Shown here in pieces: positions 1-6,823 of a stretch of 14,316 bases of DNA. The stretch spans positions 1 to 14,316 of the forward strand of contig CAYVMD010000051.1 of assembly GCA_964452465.1 (NCBI GenBank), written 5' to 3'. A model generated the notes under the pieces. The model saw only the letters and a program-made list of their open reading frames with translations. It was not told where the DNA came from and did no database searches. Source of the stretch: CAYVMD01 sp964452465 (GTDB lineage Bacteria; Armatimonadota; JACIXR01). Position 1 is the first letter of the stretch; each line of letters begins with the position of its first letter. The position numbers and the translations under genes were made by a program.

Positions 1-609
1 GGATGCTTCTGTGAACAGATGAACATAAAGGAGAAAGGATGGGATCTCCTCTTAACCCCCTTGGAAGAAGGCTTCTTCCTGGAGGTTGGTTCGGAGAAGG
101 GGGAGACGTTCCTTAAAGAATTGGAGTTCCCTTTGGAGAATGGCGAGGGGAAACTCGAGGAGAAGGAGGAGGTGGTTAGGCGCTTCAGGGAATGCTTCCA
201 CCCTCCCTTCGATAAAGGAGAAGTATATGAGGTATTGAAGGAGAACTGGGAATATCCCCTGTGGGAGGATTTCGCCCGCAGATGCCTCGGCTGTGGGATA
301 TGCACCTATCTTTGCCCTACCTGTCACTGCTTCGATATCCAGGATGAGAATCTCACCCTATTTGAAGGTGTAAGGTTCAGGTGTTGGGATAGTTGTCAAT
401 TCGCCATCTTCACGAAACATGCTTCGGGGCACAACCCTCGCCCCACTAAGAAGGAACGGATGAGGCAAAGGTTCATGCATAAGTTGGTCTATTGCCCCGA
501 TAGATACGAGGAAGCATTTTGCACCGGCTGTGGAAGATGCGTGAGGCATTGCCCCGTGAACATAGACATAAGGGAAGTGCTGAAGGCGAAGGCAAATGCC
601 CCCTTATGA
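1..609 (+). CDS. 4Fe-4S dicluster electron-transfer subunit (sulfhydrogenase beta / AsrA-like), 5'-truncated
   Basis: This is the C-terminal part of an iron-sulfur subunit resembling sulfhydrogenase beta (HydB/HyhB) and anaerobic sulfite reductase subunit A (AsrA), which carry electrons between a flavin/NAD(P)H partner and a catalytic subunit in the cytoplasm. The frame is open from base 1 (it begins G-C-F-C-E-Q, matching a GCFC-type element of the family), so the ATG at 19 is probably internal and the true start lies left of the window. Two cluster motifs are visible: CLGCGICTYLCP with further cysteines (bases 283-330) and CTGCGRCVRHCP (bases 520-555). Between them is the family block with RCWDSCQF and GHNPRP. 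The stop is TGA at 607-609, inside the next gene, which overlaps by 14 bases and suggests translational coupling. No catalytic or flavoprotein partner follows, so partners must lie upstream or elsewhere. Family-level call is firm; the exact complex is not known. Confidence 0.85.
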   Translation, partial: GCFCEQMNIKEKGWDLLLTPLEEGFFLEVGSEKGETFLKELEFPLENGEGKLEEKEEVVRRFRECFHPPFDKGEVYEVLKENWEYPLWEDFARRCLGCGICTYLCPTCHCFDIQDENLTLFEGVRFRCWDSCQFAIFTKHASGHNPRPTKKERMRQRFMHKLVYCPDRYEEAFCTGCGRCVRHCPVNIDIREVLKAKANAPL

Positions 610-1861
610 TGCAAGGAGCATCATAAGAAGGAAAAGGGATGGGCTTCGTTTAACCAAGGAAGAGATCGACTGGATGGTAAAGGGCTATGTGAAGGGGGAA
701 GTTAGGGAGGGGGAAATGGCAGCCCTCCTTATGGCGATCTTCCTTCGGGGAATGAGCAGGGAGGAAACCTTTCATCTTACCCTTTCCATGGCAACCTCGG
801 GGCGCATCCTTGATCTATCCACCATCGAGGGGACGAAGGTAGATAAGCATTCGACGGGAGGAGTGGGGGATAAAGTAACGCTGATCTTCGCCCCTATCGT
901 GGCGGGAGGCGGGCTTTTTGTCTCCAAACTCTCGGGAGGGAAATTGGGACATACCGGGGGAACTATAGATAAATTATTGGCGATCCCCGGCTTTCGGACC
1001 TCCCTTTCCTATGAGGAATTCATAAGCCAAATAAGAAAAGTGGGCTTAGCGGTGTCCGCTCAAACGGAAGAATTAGCCCCTGCCGATAAGTTGATCTATT
1101 CCCTCAGGGATAGGGTCGCTTGCGTGGATAGCATACCCCTCATCGTGTCCAGCATAATATCCAAGAAGATAGCGGGAGGAGCAGATGTGATCGTGATAGA
1201 TGTGAAGGCAGGGAAGGGTGCCTTCGTAGGAAGGGAAGAGGCAAAGATATTAGCCGAAGAGTTGAGGGCGGTGGGCGAGATGGCGGGGAAGAAAATAGCG
1301 ACAATGGTTAGCGATATGGACCAACCGTTGGGATACGCCATCGGTAGGGCTCTGGAGGTAAAGGAGGCGATAGAGGTATTAAAGGGAGGAGGACCTGCCG
1401 ATGTGAGGGAAGTATGTCTCTCTTTGGCAGGGCTTGCCTTTTGGAAAGGTGGGGTTTCCCCCTCGCCAGAAGAGGGCAAAGCCTACGCCGAGGAGATTTT
1501 AAGCAAGGGGAAAGCACTGGAAAAGTTCGCCCAATGGATTGGAGCGCAAGGGGGAAACCCTCGCATAATCGATGACCCCTCGCTCCTCCCCTCCGCCCCT
1601 GTTTCTCAACCTCTCCGCGCTTCCCGCACAGGAATCATAGAGGATATGGAGACGAAGGTGATAGGGGAAGCATCCCACCTTCTCGATCATCATCCGGGAG
1701 GAGGAATCATCCTAAGGAAGAAGATAGGAGATGCAGTGGAGGAGGGAGAGGAGGTAGCCCTTCTTTATGGGGAAGAGGAGGAGATAGAAAAGGTCAAGGT
1801 TCTGTTGAAGGGAGCGATAAAAATAAAGGATTTGGGGGAATTTGTTAAGGGAGAAGTTTAG
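596..1861 (+). CDS. deoA: Pyrimidine-nucleoside / thymidine phosphorylase
   Basis: Cytosolic nucleoside-salvage enzyme that splits thymidine, deoxyuridine or uridine with phosphate into base and (deoxy)ribose-1-phosphate. At 421 residues it is close to the normal 430-440. Phosphate-site residues K84-H85-S86-T87 sit in VDKHSTGGVGD. The family signature lies at residues 113-127 (SGGKLGHTGGTIDKL). Substrate-site residues Y168, R171, S186 and K190 are all present at the canonical numbering. The C-terminal block around RASRTGIIEDMETK is the usual alpha/beta domain. The signature is unusual: the near-invariant SGRGLGH reads SGGKLGH here. The ATG at 596 is chosen because it gives a full-length N-terminus and has GAAGG about 9 bases upstream, inside the preceding gene. 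Whether it is thymidine-specific (DeoA) or broad (Pdp) cannot be read from the sequence. Confidence 0.95.
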   Translation: MPPYDARSIIRRKRDGLRLTKEEIDWMVKGYVKGEVREGEMAALLMAIFLRGMSREETFHLTLSMATSGRILDLSTIEGTKVDKHSTGGVGDKVTLIFAPIVAGGGLFVSKLSGGKLGHTGGTIDKLLAIPGFRTSLSYEEFISQIRKVGLAVSAQTEELAPADKLIYSLRDRVACVDSIPLIVSSIISKKIAGGADVIVIDVKAGKGAFVGREEAKILAEELRAVGEMAGKKIATMVSDMDQPLGYAIGRALEVKEAIEVLKGGGPADVREVCLSLAGLAFWKGGVSPSPEEGKAYAEEILSKGKALEKFAQWIGAQGGNPRIIDDPSLLPSAPVSQPLRASRTGIIEDMETKVIGEASHLLDHHPGGGIILRKKIGDAVEEGEEVALLYGEEEEIEKVKVLLKGAIKIKDLGEFVKGEV

Positions 1862-1870
1862 TTTTATAAT
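1842..1870 (+). promoter_or_regulatory. Sigma70-type promoter for the LptF/G-family gene
   Basis: TTGTTA at 1842-1847 and a perfect TATAAT at 1865-1870 are separated by 17 bases. A start about 7 bases after the -10 falls on 1877, the G of the GTG start codon, so the mRNA would be leaderless. No Shine-Dalgarno sequence lies close to that GTG. The promoter overlaps the 3' end of the phosphorylase gene. Confidence 0.65.
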
Positions 1871-1876
1871 TTTATT

Positions 1877-2947
1877 GTGGTTAAGATCTACCAAAGATAT
1901 GTCTCCAGCGAACTTTTCCTTCCCTTCATGGGTGGAGTGGGAGTTTTCGGGGTCATACTCATTGGCAACCTCATCTTCACCCTCATAAATCCCCTTGCCC
2001 AGGGCATAATATCCTTCAGCGATCTTTGGAGGCTCATACTGTATAAGATCCCCTCCTTCCTCTCCCTTTCCTTCCCTCCCGCCATGTTATTCGGCTCCGC
2101 CTTCGCCACCGCCCGTCTGACGAGGGAAGGGGAAACAACCGCGATGCGAATGGCGGGGCTTCCCATGTGGAAGATCTTTCTTCCTTTTCTGCTGGCAGGA
2201 ATAATAGCGAGCGGTTTTTCCTTTCTTCTCAACGACAGGTTAGCTCCTATAGGGAATAGGAAAGCCCAAGAGATCTTCCAGAGGGTTTGGTTCAGTCAAC
2301 CAACGCCCATACCTCAGGAAAGGGTATTTTTCCGGAGCGGGAACTACGCCTTCTATATAGAACGGGTAGATAAAAGAAACGAGGAGGTTATCTTGAACAA
2401 TGTATTCATATTAGAGATGAGCGGGGGACGTTTCCCTAATCTCTACACCGCTCCCTGGGGGAAGTGCGGATGGGATCAAAAACAATGGGAGTTATACGAG
2501 GGTATCCTCCACCAATTGGATGTAAGAGGCTTCGTAAGGCAGGAGATGAAATTCGATAAAGCGGTGATCTCCCTCACCACTCCCCTCCAGAACGCCTGGA
2601 TATCCTCAAAAACGCCCGAGGAGATGAGCACCAAGGAATTACTTAGGGAAATAAAGACATGGCAACAGAGTGGGGTGAGGGAGTTGAGGATCTTGTTCAT
2701 GGAATACCACACTAAACTGGCGATACCTTTCGCCTGCTTAATCGTTGCCCTCTTAGCTCCTCCTTTTGCCTACCGCTTCGCCCGCAGGAGCGGTGCCATG
2801 GGAGGGTTCCTCATCGCCTTGCTCCTCTTCTTCATCTACTACAACGGCTATCTCCTCTTTCGGGTGCTTCCCCCCTATTTAGCTGCTTGGGGACCCAATC
2901 TTGCCTTCGGCGCATTAGGTGTTTTCCTCTTCTTCAAAGAATGGTAA
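1877..2947 (+). CDS. LptF/LptG (YjgP/YjgQ) family permease
   Basis: Inner-membrane permease subunit of the Lpt system, which with LptB ATPase and LptC pulls lipopolysaccharide out of the membrane and across the periplasm. The 356 residues match the family length. Visible architecture: an N-terminal membrane region (about residues 13-36, 50-80, 100-120), a soluble periplasmic beta domain (about 125-270), and three C-terminal membrane segments (about 278-298, 305-325, 332-352). The early SFPPAMLFGSAFATARLTRE stretch with the following MAGLPMWKI is the typical coupling region of LptF/G. The start is GTG at 1877, giving MVKIYQRY, the characteristic N-terminus before the first membrane helix. Only one paralogue is in the window, so LptF versus LptG is not resolved. 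It implies a diderm host. Confidence 0.9.
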   Translation: MVKIYQRYVSSELFLPFMGGVGVFGVILIGNLIFTLINPLAQGIISFSDLWRLILYKIPSFLSLSFPPAMLFGSAFATARLTREGETTAMRMAGLPMWKIFLPFLLAGIIASGFSFLLNDRLAPIGNRKAQEIFQRVWFSQPTPIPQERVFFRSGNYAFYIERVDKRNEEVILNNVFILEMSGGRFPNLYTAPWGKCGWDQKQWELYEGILHQLDVRGFVRQEMKFDKAVISLTTPLQNAWISSKTPEEMSTKELLREIKTWQQSGVRELRILFMEYHTKLAIPFACLIVALLAPPFAYRFARRSGAMGGFLIALLLFFIYYNGYLLFRVLPPYLAAWGPNLAFGALGVFLFFKEW

Positions 2948-2950
2948 AAT
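2945..2950 (+). promoter_or_regulatory. Possible -10 element of the C11 peptidase gene
   Basis: TAAAAT overlaps the TAA stop of the permease gene. A start about 7 bases downstream would be near 2957, just before the ATG at 2960. No good -35 is visible at 16-18 bases (best is TTTTCC), so this is tentative. Confidence 0.35.
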
Positions 2951-2959
2951 GCTACGGAT

Positions 2960-4138
2960 ATGAGGATAGAAATGCGAAGGACTGTTTTGGGAATCATTCT
3001 TGCGGTTAGTATTCTTTTCTTTGCCGGTTGCGGTTTCTGGGAAGGTCTATTCGGCGGAGGGGGAGGACATCCAACCCAAGTTAGGGAATGGACCGTCATG
3101 GTTTATATGAGCGCCGATAATAACATGGCACTCCAGGCCTTGGATGACATAAACGAGATGGAAATGGTTGGTTCCTCCAACCAGGTCACGGTTGTCGTGC
3201 AGTTGGACACGAGCAAAAGTTGTCAGAGATTGATCATCTCCCGGGATAGCGACCCTCAAAATGTAACCTCCCCCGTGTGGCAGACGCTTCCCCCCCAAAA
3301 TACCGGCAATCCTGCCCTGTTGGCGGATTTCGTAAAGAAAACCACTACCGCCTTCCCCGCCAAGCACTATGCCCTTATCCTTTGGAACCATGGCTCGGGC
3401 TGGAAGCCCGCCCAAATTAGGGTTCAGCCTCGGGCTATCTGCTTCGATAATACGAGTAATGACGCCCTCGATACCGACGAGTTGAGGGAGGCCTTGGAAA
3501 GCACGGGGGTTAAGTTGGATTTCCTGGGAATGGATGCCTGCCTCATGCAGATGGTGGAGGTAGCCACTGAAGTAAAGGATTGGGTGGGAATCGTGTGCGC
3601 CTCCCAGCAGGATGAGCCTTGGGATGGTTGGCCCCATGATGCCATACTAAATGCCTTGGTTAGGAACCCCTCTATGGATGCTGAGCAATTGGGAAAGGTG
3701 ATAGTGGGTTCCTATATAAATAGTTATGCATCCAATGTCACACTATCCCTCGTATCCACTTCCGCCCTCCCCCAACTTGCCTCTGCCATAAACGACCTGG
3801 GAAACAAATTAGCGGACCTCTATCCCTCCTCCGTTATAGATTCCGCAATAAACAATGCTCAATCTTTCTCGGATGACTCCTACAAGGATCTTTTCCACTT
3901 CTCCCAATTGATATCCGATACCCTCCAAACTGCAAAGAGGGAAGCGGATTCCGTGCGAGGTTTGCAACCGGTAGTCATTCGTTACAATGGGCAAAAGACC
4001 CTTCCAAACGCCTACGGGCTTTCCATTTTCCTTCCCAAGCAGGGCTTCGCCACTTATGAAAGATCCTATACAAATCTATTATTCGCTAAACTCACCCCTG
4101 GCTGGGTGAAATTCCTAAAGAAAGTCTCGGGAGGTTGA
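2960..4138 (+). CDS. Clostripain-family (peptidase C11) cysteine protease, predicted lipoprotein
   Basis: Cysteine endopeptidase of family C11 (clan CD), usually specific for basic residues and often surface-attached. Numbered from the ATG at 2960: an N-terminal hydrophobic signal (residues 8-23) ends in F-A-G-C24, a slightly non-standard lipobox, so membrane anchoring is likely. The domain opens with WTVMVYMSADNNM (residues 44-56), as in C11 proteins. Catalytic His144 lies in LWNHGSGW and catalytic Cys194 in MDACLM. These are followed by CASQQDEPWDGWP (213-225), the conserved region after the nucleophile, and a late YGLSIFLP motif. At 392 residues it is a compact single-domain member. An in-frame ATG at 2972 has GAGG six bases upstream and would also keep the signal peptide, so the start is uncertain by four residues. 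The physiological substrate is unknown. Confidence 0.9.
   Translation: MRIEMRRTVLGIILAVSILFFAGCGFWEGLFGGGGGHPTQVREWTVMVYMSADNNMALQALDDINEMEMVGSSNQVTVVVQLDTSKSCQRLIISRDSDPQNVTSPVWQTLPPQNTGNPALLADFVKKTTTAFPAKHYALILWNHGSGWKPAQIRVQPRAICFDNTSNDALDTDELREALESTGVKLDFLGMDACLMQMVEVATEVKDWVGIVCASQQDEPWDGWPHDAILNALVRNPSMDAEQLGKVIVGSYINSYASNVTLSLVSTSALPQLASAINDLGNKLADLYPSSVIDSAINNAQSFSDDSYKDLFHFSQLISDTLQTAKREADSVRGLQPVVIRYNGQKTLPNAYGLSIFLPKQGFATYERSYTNLLFAKLTPGWVKFLKKVSGG
4129..4135 (+). promoter_or_regulatory. Shine-Dalgarno sequence for the URO-D family gene
   Basis: GGGAGGT lies inside the last codons of the peptidase gene, 12 bases before the ATG at 4148. It supports that start and co-translation with the gene upstream. 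Confidence 0.6.
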
Positions 4139-4147
4139 GATCGTTAT

Positions 4148-5266
4148 ATGACAAAGAGGGAAATGAACCTGAGGATATTTCAAGGCAAGGAAGTCCCCCA
4201 TCCTTTCTTTCAACCCCGCCTCGAGCCTTGGTTCGACTGGCATAAGAAGTTCGGAAAGATGCCGTACCGCTACGAAGGGATGACCCTTTTGGAATTCTAC
4301 GACGAATTGGATATCTCCATGAGGTATGTCCATTATTACACCGGCATGCCCGATCCCGTGCAGGTCGTTTATACCGACAAGGTGAAGATAAGATACGAAT
4401 TCGGAGAGAAGGAAGGGAGGGAGATCATAGATACCCCCTATGGGGAATTGGTTAGGAGATTGAAGTTAAGTTCGGACGGGATCTGGCACACCGTGGAATT
4501 CCCGGGGAAGAACACCCTGGAGGATTTGAGAAAATTGAATTGGTTGTATCGAAATACTTCCTATCATTTCTCGGAGGAGAACTTCCTAAAGGGTAGCGAG
4601 TTCATCGGGGATAGAGGAGAGCCCCAATTCTGGGTGCCCAAAAGCCCCTACCAAGCCCTCGCCCAGATATGGATGGGAATGGAGCAGTTCATCTACGCCC
4701 TCCACGACCACCCCAAAGAAGTAGAGGAAGTGATGAGGCTCATAGATGAATCCTACGATCCCTTATATGAGGAGATAATCGCCTCGGGGAAGGTGAACAT
4801 CATCAATTTCGGCGAGAACATACACGACCAACTCCTCTCCCCCGCCTATTTCGAGAAATACCTCATCCCCTTCTATGAGAAGAGAGCAAATCAACTGAGG
4901 AAAGCGGGGATCTTCACCCATATCCATATAGATGGCTTCTTCAAGAGCCTTCTCAAATACCTCAAGGATCTTCCCTTCGATGGCTATGAGGCCCTTACTC
5001 CCCTCCCCCAGGGGGATGTAACCTTGGAGGAGATCAAAGAGCATATAGGGGACAAGGTGCTTTTGGACGGCATTCCCGGAGTCCTCTTCGCTCCGGAGAT
5101 CTTTCCCTCCCCGGAACCCCTCCAGGAATGCGTGGAGAAGATCGTGAAGATGTTCCATCCCCGATTGGTCCTGGGGGCTTCGGATGAGGTGCCCGAGGGG
5201 GCGGGAGAAGAAGCGATCGAACGGGTGAAGTGGGTATCCCAATACTGCAAGAGTTATAAGGGATAA
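4148..5266 (+). CDS. Uroporphyrinogen decarboxylase (URO-D) superfamily protein
   Basis: A 372-residue TIM-barrel protein of the URO-D/corrinoid-methyltransferase superfamily, which includes HemE and MtaA-type methylcobamide:CoM methyltransferases. Visible family features: a long hydrophilic N-terminal segment; the block FGENIHDQLLSPAYFEKYLI (residues 221-240), typical of the barrel; an H258-I-H260-I-D262-G motif where MtaA-like proteins have H-x-C; and a closing GASDEVPEG (343-351) where a third thiolate ligand would be expected. The cysteines are absent, so MtaA-type zinc chemistry is not supported, and the N-terminal PVWxMRQAGR signature of HemE is also missing. Members of this type without an assigned reaction are frequent in Armatimonadota and Planctomycetota. 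It starts 9 bases after the peptidase gene and precedes a glycosidase, so a role in modifying small metabolites or sugars is possible but unproven. Confidence 0.85.
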   Translation: MTKREMNLRIFQGKEVPHPFFQPRLEPWFDWHKKFGKMPYRYEGMTLLEFYDELDISMRYVHYYTGMPDPVQVVYTDKVKIRYEFGEKEGREIIDTPYGELVRRLKLSSDGIWHTVEFPGKNTLEDLRKLNWLYRNTSYHFSEENFLKGSEFIGDRGEPQFWVPKSPYQALAQIWMGMEQFIYALHDHPKEVEEVMRLIDESYDPLYEEIIASGKVNIINFGENIHDQLLSPAYFEKYLIPFYEKRANQLRKAGIFTHIHIDGFFKSLLKYLKDLPFDGYEALTPLPQGDVTLEEIKEHIGDKVLLDGIPGVLFAPEIFPSPEPLQECVEKIVKMFHPRLVLGASDEVPEGAGEEAIERVKWVSQYCKSYKG

Positions 5267-5270
5267 GGAG

Positions 5271-5277
5271 AGGAGGT
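5271..5277 (+). promoter_or_regulatory. Strong Shine-Dalgarno for the GH5-like gene
   Basis: AGGAGGT sits 9 bases before the ATG at 5287, the best ribosome-binding site in the window. It fixes that start and contrasts with the SD-less starts at 1877, 6824 and 13202. Confidence 0.75.
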
Positions 5278-5286
5278 AGAGGCTTT

Positions 5287-6459
5287 ATGCGTTCTTGGCT
5301 GGCGCTCGTTATGATGGGCATCCTTACCCCTCTCTTCGCCCAGACTTCTCCTTTCCTCCAAAGGGTTAAAGATGACCTTTATCTGGAGGGAAAACCCTTG
5401 AGATTGGTGAGCGTGAATAAGTTCGACCTCTTCCTCTCCTTTTTGGAGGGCGGGGAAAGGAAGGCACAGGCGATATCCGCTATTGAGGAAGCAGGGAAGG
5501 AAGGATTTAGGGCGATCCGCTTCTCCGGCGTAGGTTATTATCCCCGGGATATGCGCCACTGGGCGAGGGAAGAGATCTATTGGAAAGCCTTCGACGAGTT
5601 GGTGGAAACCGCCAAGAAGAACAAGGTTTATCTCATCCCCGTCATAAATTGGAACATCTTCCTTTTTCCCGACATGGCTGGCGAGTGCGTGCAAGACATG
5701 CTCCTAAATCCCGATTCACGCTCACGCCAATACCTCTGGCTCTACACCTATCAACTCGTCTCCCGTTATAAGGACGAGCCCGCCATTTTGTTTTGGGAAC
5801 TCACTAACGAGATGAACCTCCTCGCGGATCTCCAGTTCATGAACCCTTACGGTTTCAGCAACGGCAACTGGATAGAGCTAGGGACCTCCTTTATGCGCCT
5901 TCGGCGCGACCACTTCACCACCGATCAAATGATCCCCTTCTTAAGGGAATGGGCGGAGTTCATCCGTTCCATAGATCGCAATCATCTCATCAGTAGCGGA
6001 TTTTCCATACCCCGTGCTTCTGCCCAGCATCTGCGTTTAGCCAAGGGAAAGGGCGATTGGACGGAGGATAGCGAAAGGGAAGTGGAGATATATATCCGAG
6101 ATACCCATCCCGATCCGATAGATATAATCAGCATCCACTTTTATCCAAAGGATGGCAACATCCGCCTTGGCTACAAGGATGAGGAATCGGCGGATGTCCT
6201 GGCGGTATTTAAGAGGATCTCCCAAAGGCTGGGAAAGCCCATTTACATTGGAGAGACGGGAGAGGATTATCAGGAATCCCCCAATGTCCCCTTTCTCAAA
6301 AATGTCTTCGCTAAAGCAGTGGAGCTGGGCATCCCCCTCACCCTGGTATGGAATTGGATGAGCCCCGGCGACCGTTACAATGTGAGCAGGGAAGAGAGGG
6401 CCGCCGTTGTTTCCTTGATGAAGGAAGCAAATAAAAAATTCGAGGAATCAAATCGGTGA
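5287..6459 (+). CDS. Secreted clan GH-A glycoside hydrolase (GH5-like cellulase/mannanase family)
   Basis: Predicted exported retaining glycosidase with a TIM barrel. A signal peptide is visible at residues 1-18 (cleavage after P-L-F-A). The general acid/base is probably E175 in ILFWELTNEMN, the NE motif at the end of strand 4, and the nucleophile E323 in PIYIGETGED on strand 7. HFYP (residues 284-287) and RAIRFSG (75-81) are further conserved barrel elements. The spacing of the two glutamates and the 390-residue length fit a single-domain GH5-type enzyme with no carbohydrate-binding module. The substrate cannot be assigned; the overall style is nearest to mannanase-like GH5 proteins. The gene follows the URO-D family gene by 20 bases with a strong Shine-Dalgarno, so it is probably cotranscribed. 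Confidence 0.88.
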   Translation: MRSWLALVMMGILTPLFAQTSPFLQRVKDDLYLEGKPLRLVSVNKFDLFLSFLEGGERKAQAISAIEEAGKEGFRAIRFSGVGYYPRDMRHWAREEIYWKAFDELVETAKKNKVYLIPVINWNIFLFPDMAGECVQDMLLNPDSRSRQYLWLYTYQLVSRYKDEPAILFWELTNEMNLLADLQFMNPYGFSNGNWIELGTSFMRLRRDHFTTDQMIPFLREWAEFIRSIDRNHLISSGFSIPRASAQHLRLAKGKGDWTEDSEREVEIYIRDTHPDPIDIISIHFYPKDGNIRLGYKDEESADVLAVFKRISQRLGKPIYIGETGEDYQESPNVPFLKNVFAKAVELGIPLTLVWNWMSPGDRYNVSREERAAVVSLMKEANKKFEESNR

Positions 6460-6574
6460 AGCATCTTTTCTCAAAAATCAAACCCATTCGAAGATGTTTA
6501 GAATCTTCCCCTCTGGGTTCCATCCTGCATTAGGTCTAAAATCCTATTGGATGGTGTCTCAATATCGTAATGAG

Positions 6575-6603
6575 TTGACTTACAAGGAGCGGAGGCTTAT
6601 AAT
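6575..6603 (+). promoter_or_regulatory. Consensus sigma70 promoter of the tRNA-Gln/tRNA-Glu operon
   Basis: TTGACT (6575-6580), a 17-base spacer and TATAAT (6598-6603) form a near-perfect promoter. Transcription would begin near 6610, about 8 bases before tRNA-Gln. The interval between the GH5-like stop and this promoter (6460-6574) holds only a weak hairpin (GAAGAT at 6490-6495 with ATCTTC at 6503-6508) and no credible gene. Confidence 0.85.
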
Positions 6604-6617
6604 TATTGATGAAAAGC

Positions 6618-6691
6618 TGGGGGATGGTGTAATGGTAGCACGCGGGACTCTGGATCCCTCGGTGAAGGTTCGAATCCTTCTCCCCCAGCCA
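6618..6691 (+). tRNA. tRNA-Gln (anticodon CTG)
   Basis: A complete 74-base cloverleaf with encoded CCA. The acceptor stem TGGGGGA pairs with TCCCCCA. The T1-A72 pair and discriminator G73 are typical tRNA-Gln identity features. The anticodon loop is C-T-CTG-G-A, with CTG at 6650-6652. The T arm GAAGG/CCTTC carries a canonical TTCGAAT loop. The first anticodon-stem pair is a C-T mismatch (6643/6659); the other four pair. It decodes CAG. Confidence 0.96.
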
Positions 6692-6696
6692 TAGGT

Positions 6697-6773
6697 GGCC
6701 CCATCGTCTAACCCGGTTAGGACAACGGTCTCTCAAGCCGTAAGTAGGGGTTCAAATCCCCTTGGGGCCACCA
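6697..6773 (+). tRNA. tRNA-Glu (anticodon CTC)
   Basis: A complete cloverleaf with encoded CCA. The acceptor stem GGCCCCA pairs fully with TGGGGCC, discriminator A. The anticodon CTC is at 6732-6734 in loop C-T-CTC-A-A. The T stem AGGGG/CCCCT encloses TTCAAAT. It lies 5 bases after tRNA-Gln and shares its promoter. Bases GGT just upstream (6694-6696) can pair with the ACC at 6770-6772, lengthening the acceptor helix to 10 pairs in the precursor. It decodes GAG. Confidence 0.96.
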
Positions 6774-6781
6774 ATTTTTTT
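6763..6781 (+). terminator. Possible terminator of the tRNA operon
   Basis: The 3' half of the extended tRNA-Glu acceptor helix is followed by a run of seven T (6775-6781). This GC-rich stem plus U-tract could end transcription, but the stem is the tRNA itself, so this is tentative. Confidence 0.35.
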
Positions 6782-6787
6782 ATCGCT

Positions 6788-6815
6788 TTGACATTTCCTC
6801 CCCTTCTTTTATCAT
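6788..6815 (+). promoter_or_regulatory. Promoter of the two-gene glycosidase operon
   Basis: A perfect TTGACA (6788-6793), a 16-base spacer and TATCAT (6810-6815). Transcription should start at about 6822, two bases before the ATG at 6824. There is no room for a Shine-Dalgarno, so the transcript is effectively leaderless. Confidence 0.7.
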
Positions 6816-6823
6816 CATTCAAA

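Noticed and set aside
3047..3637. 196-codon antisense frame inside the C11 peptidase gene
   Set aside because: The sense gene keeps intact catalytic motifs; the antisense product has no recognisable feature.
6494..6694. 66-codon + strand frame before and across tRNA-Gln
   Set aside because: It covers the tRNA promoter and the tRNA itself and lacks any protein feature.
6695..6823. N-terminal extension of the propeller glycosidase through the tRNA-Glu gene
   Set aside because: The region is a perfect tRNA plus a promoter; the signal peptide begins at the ATG at 6824.
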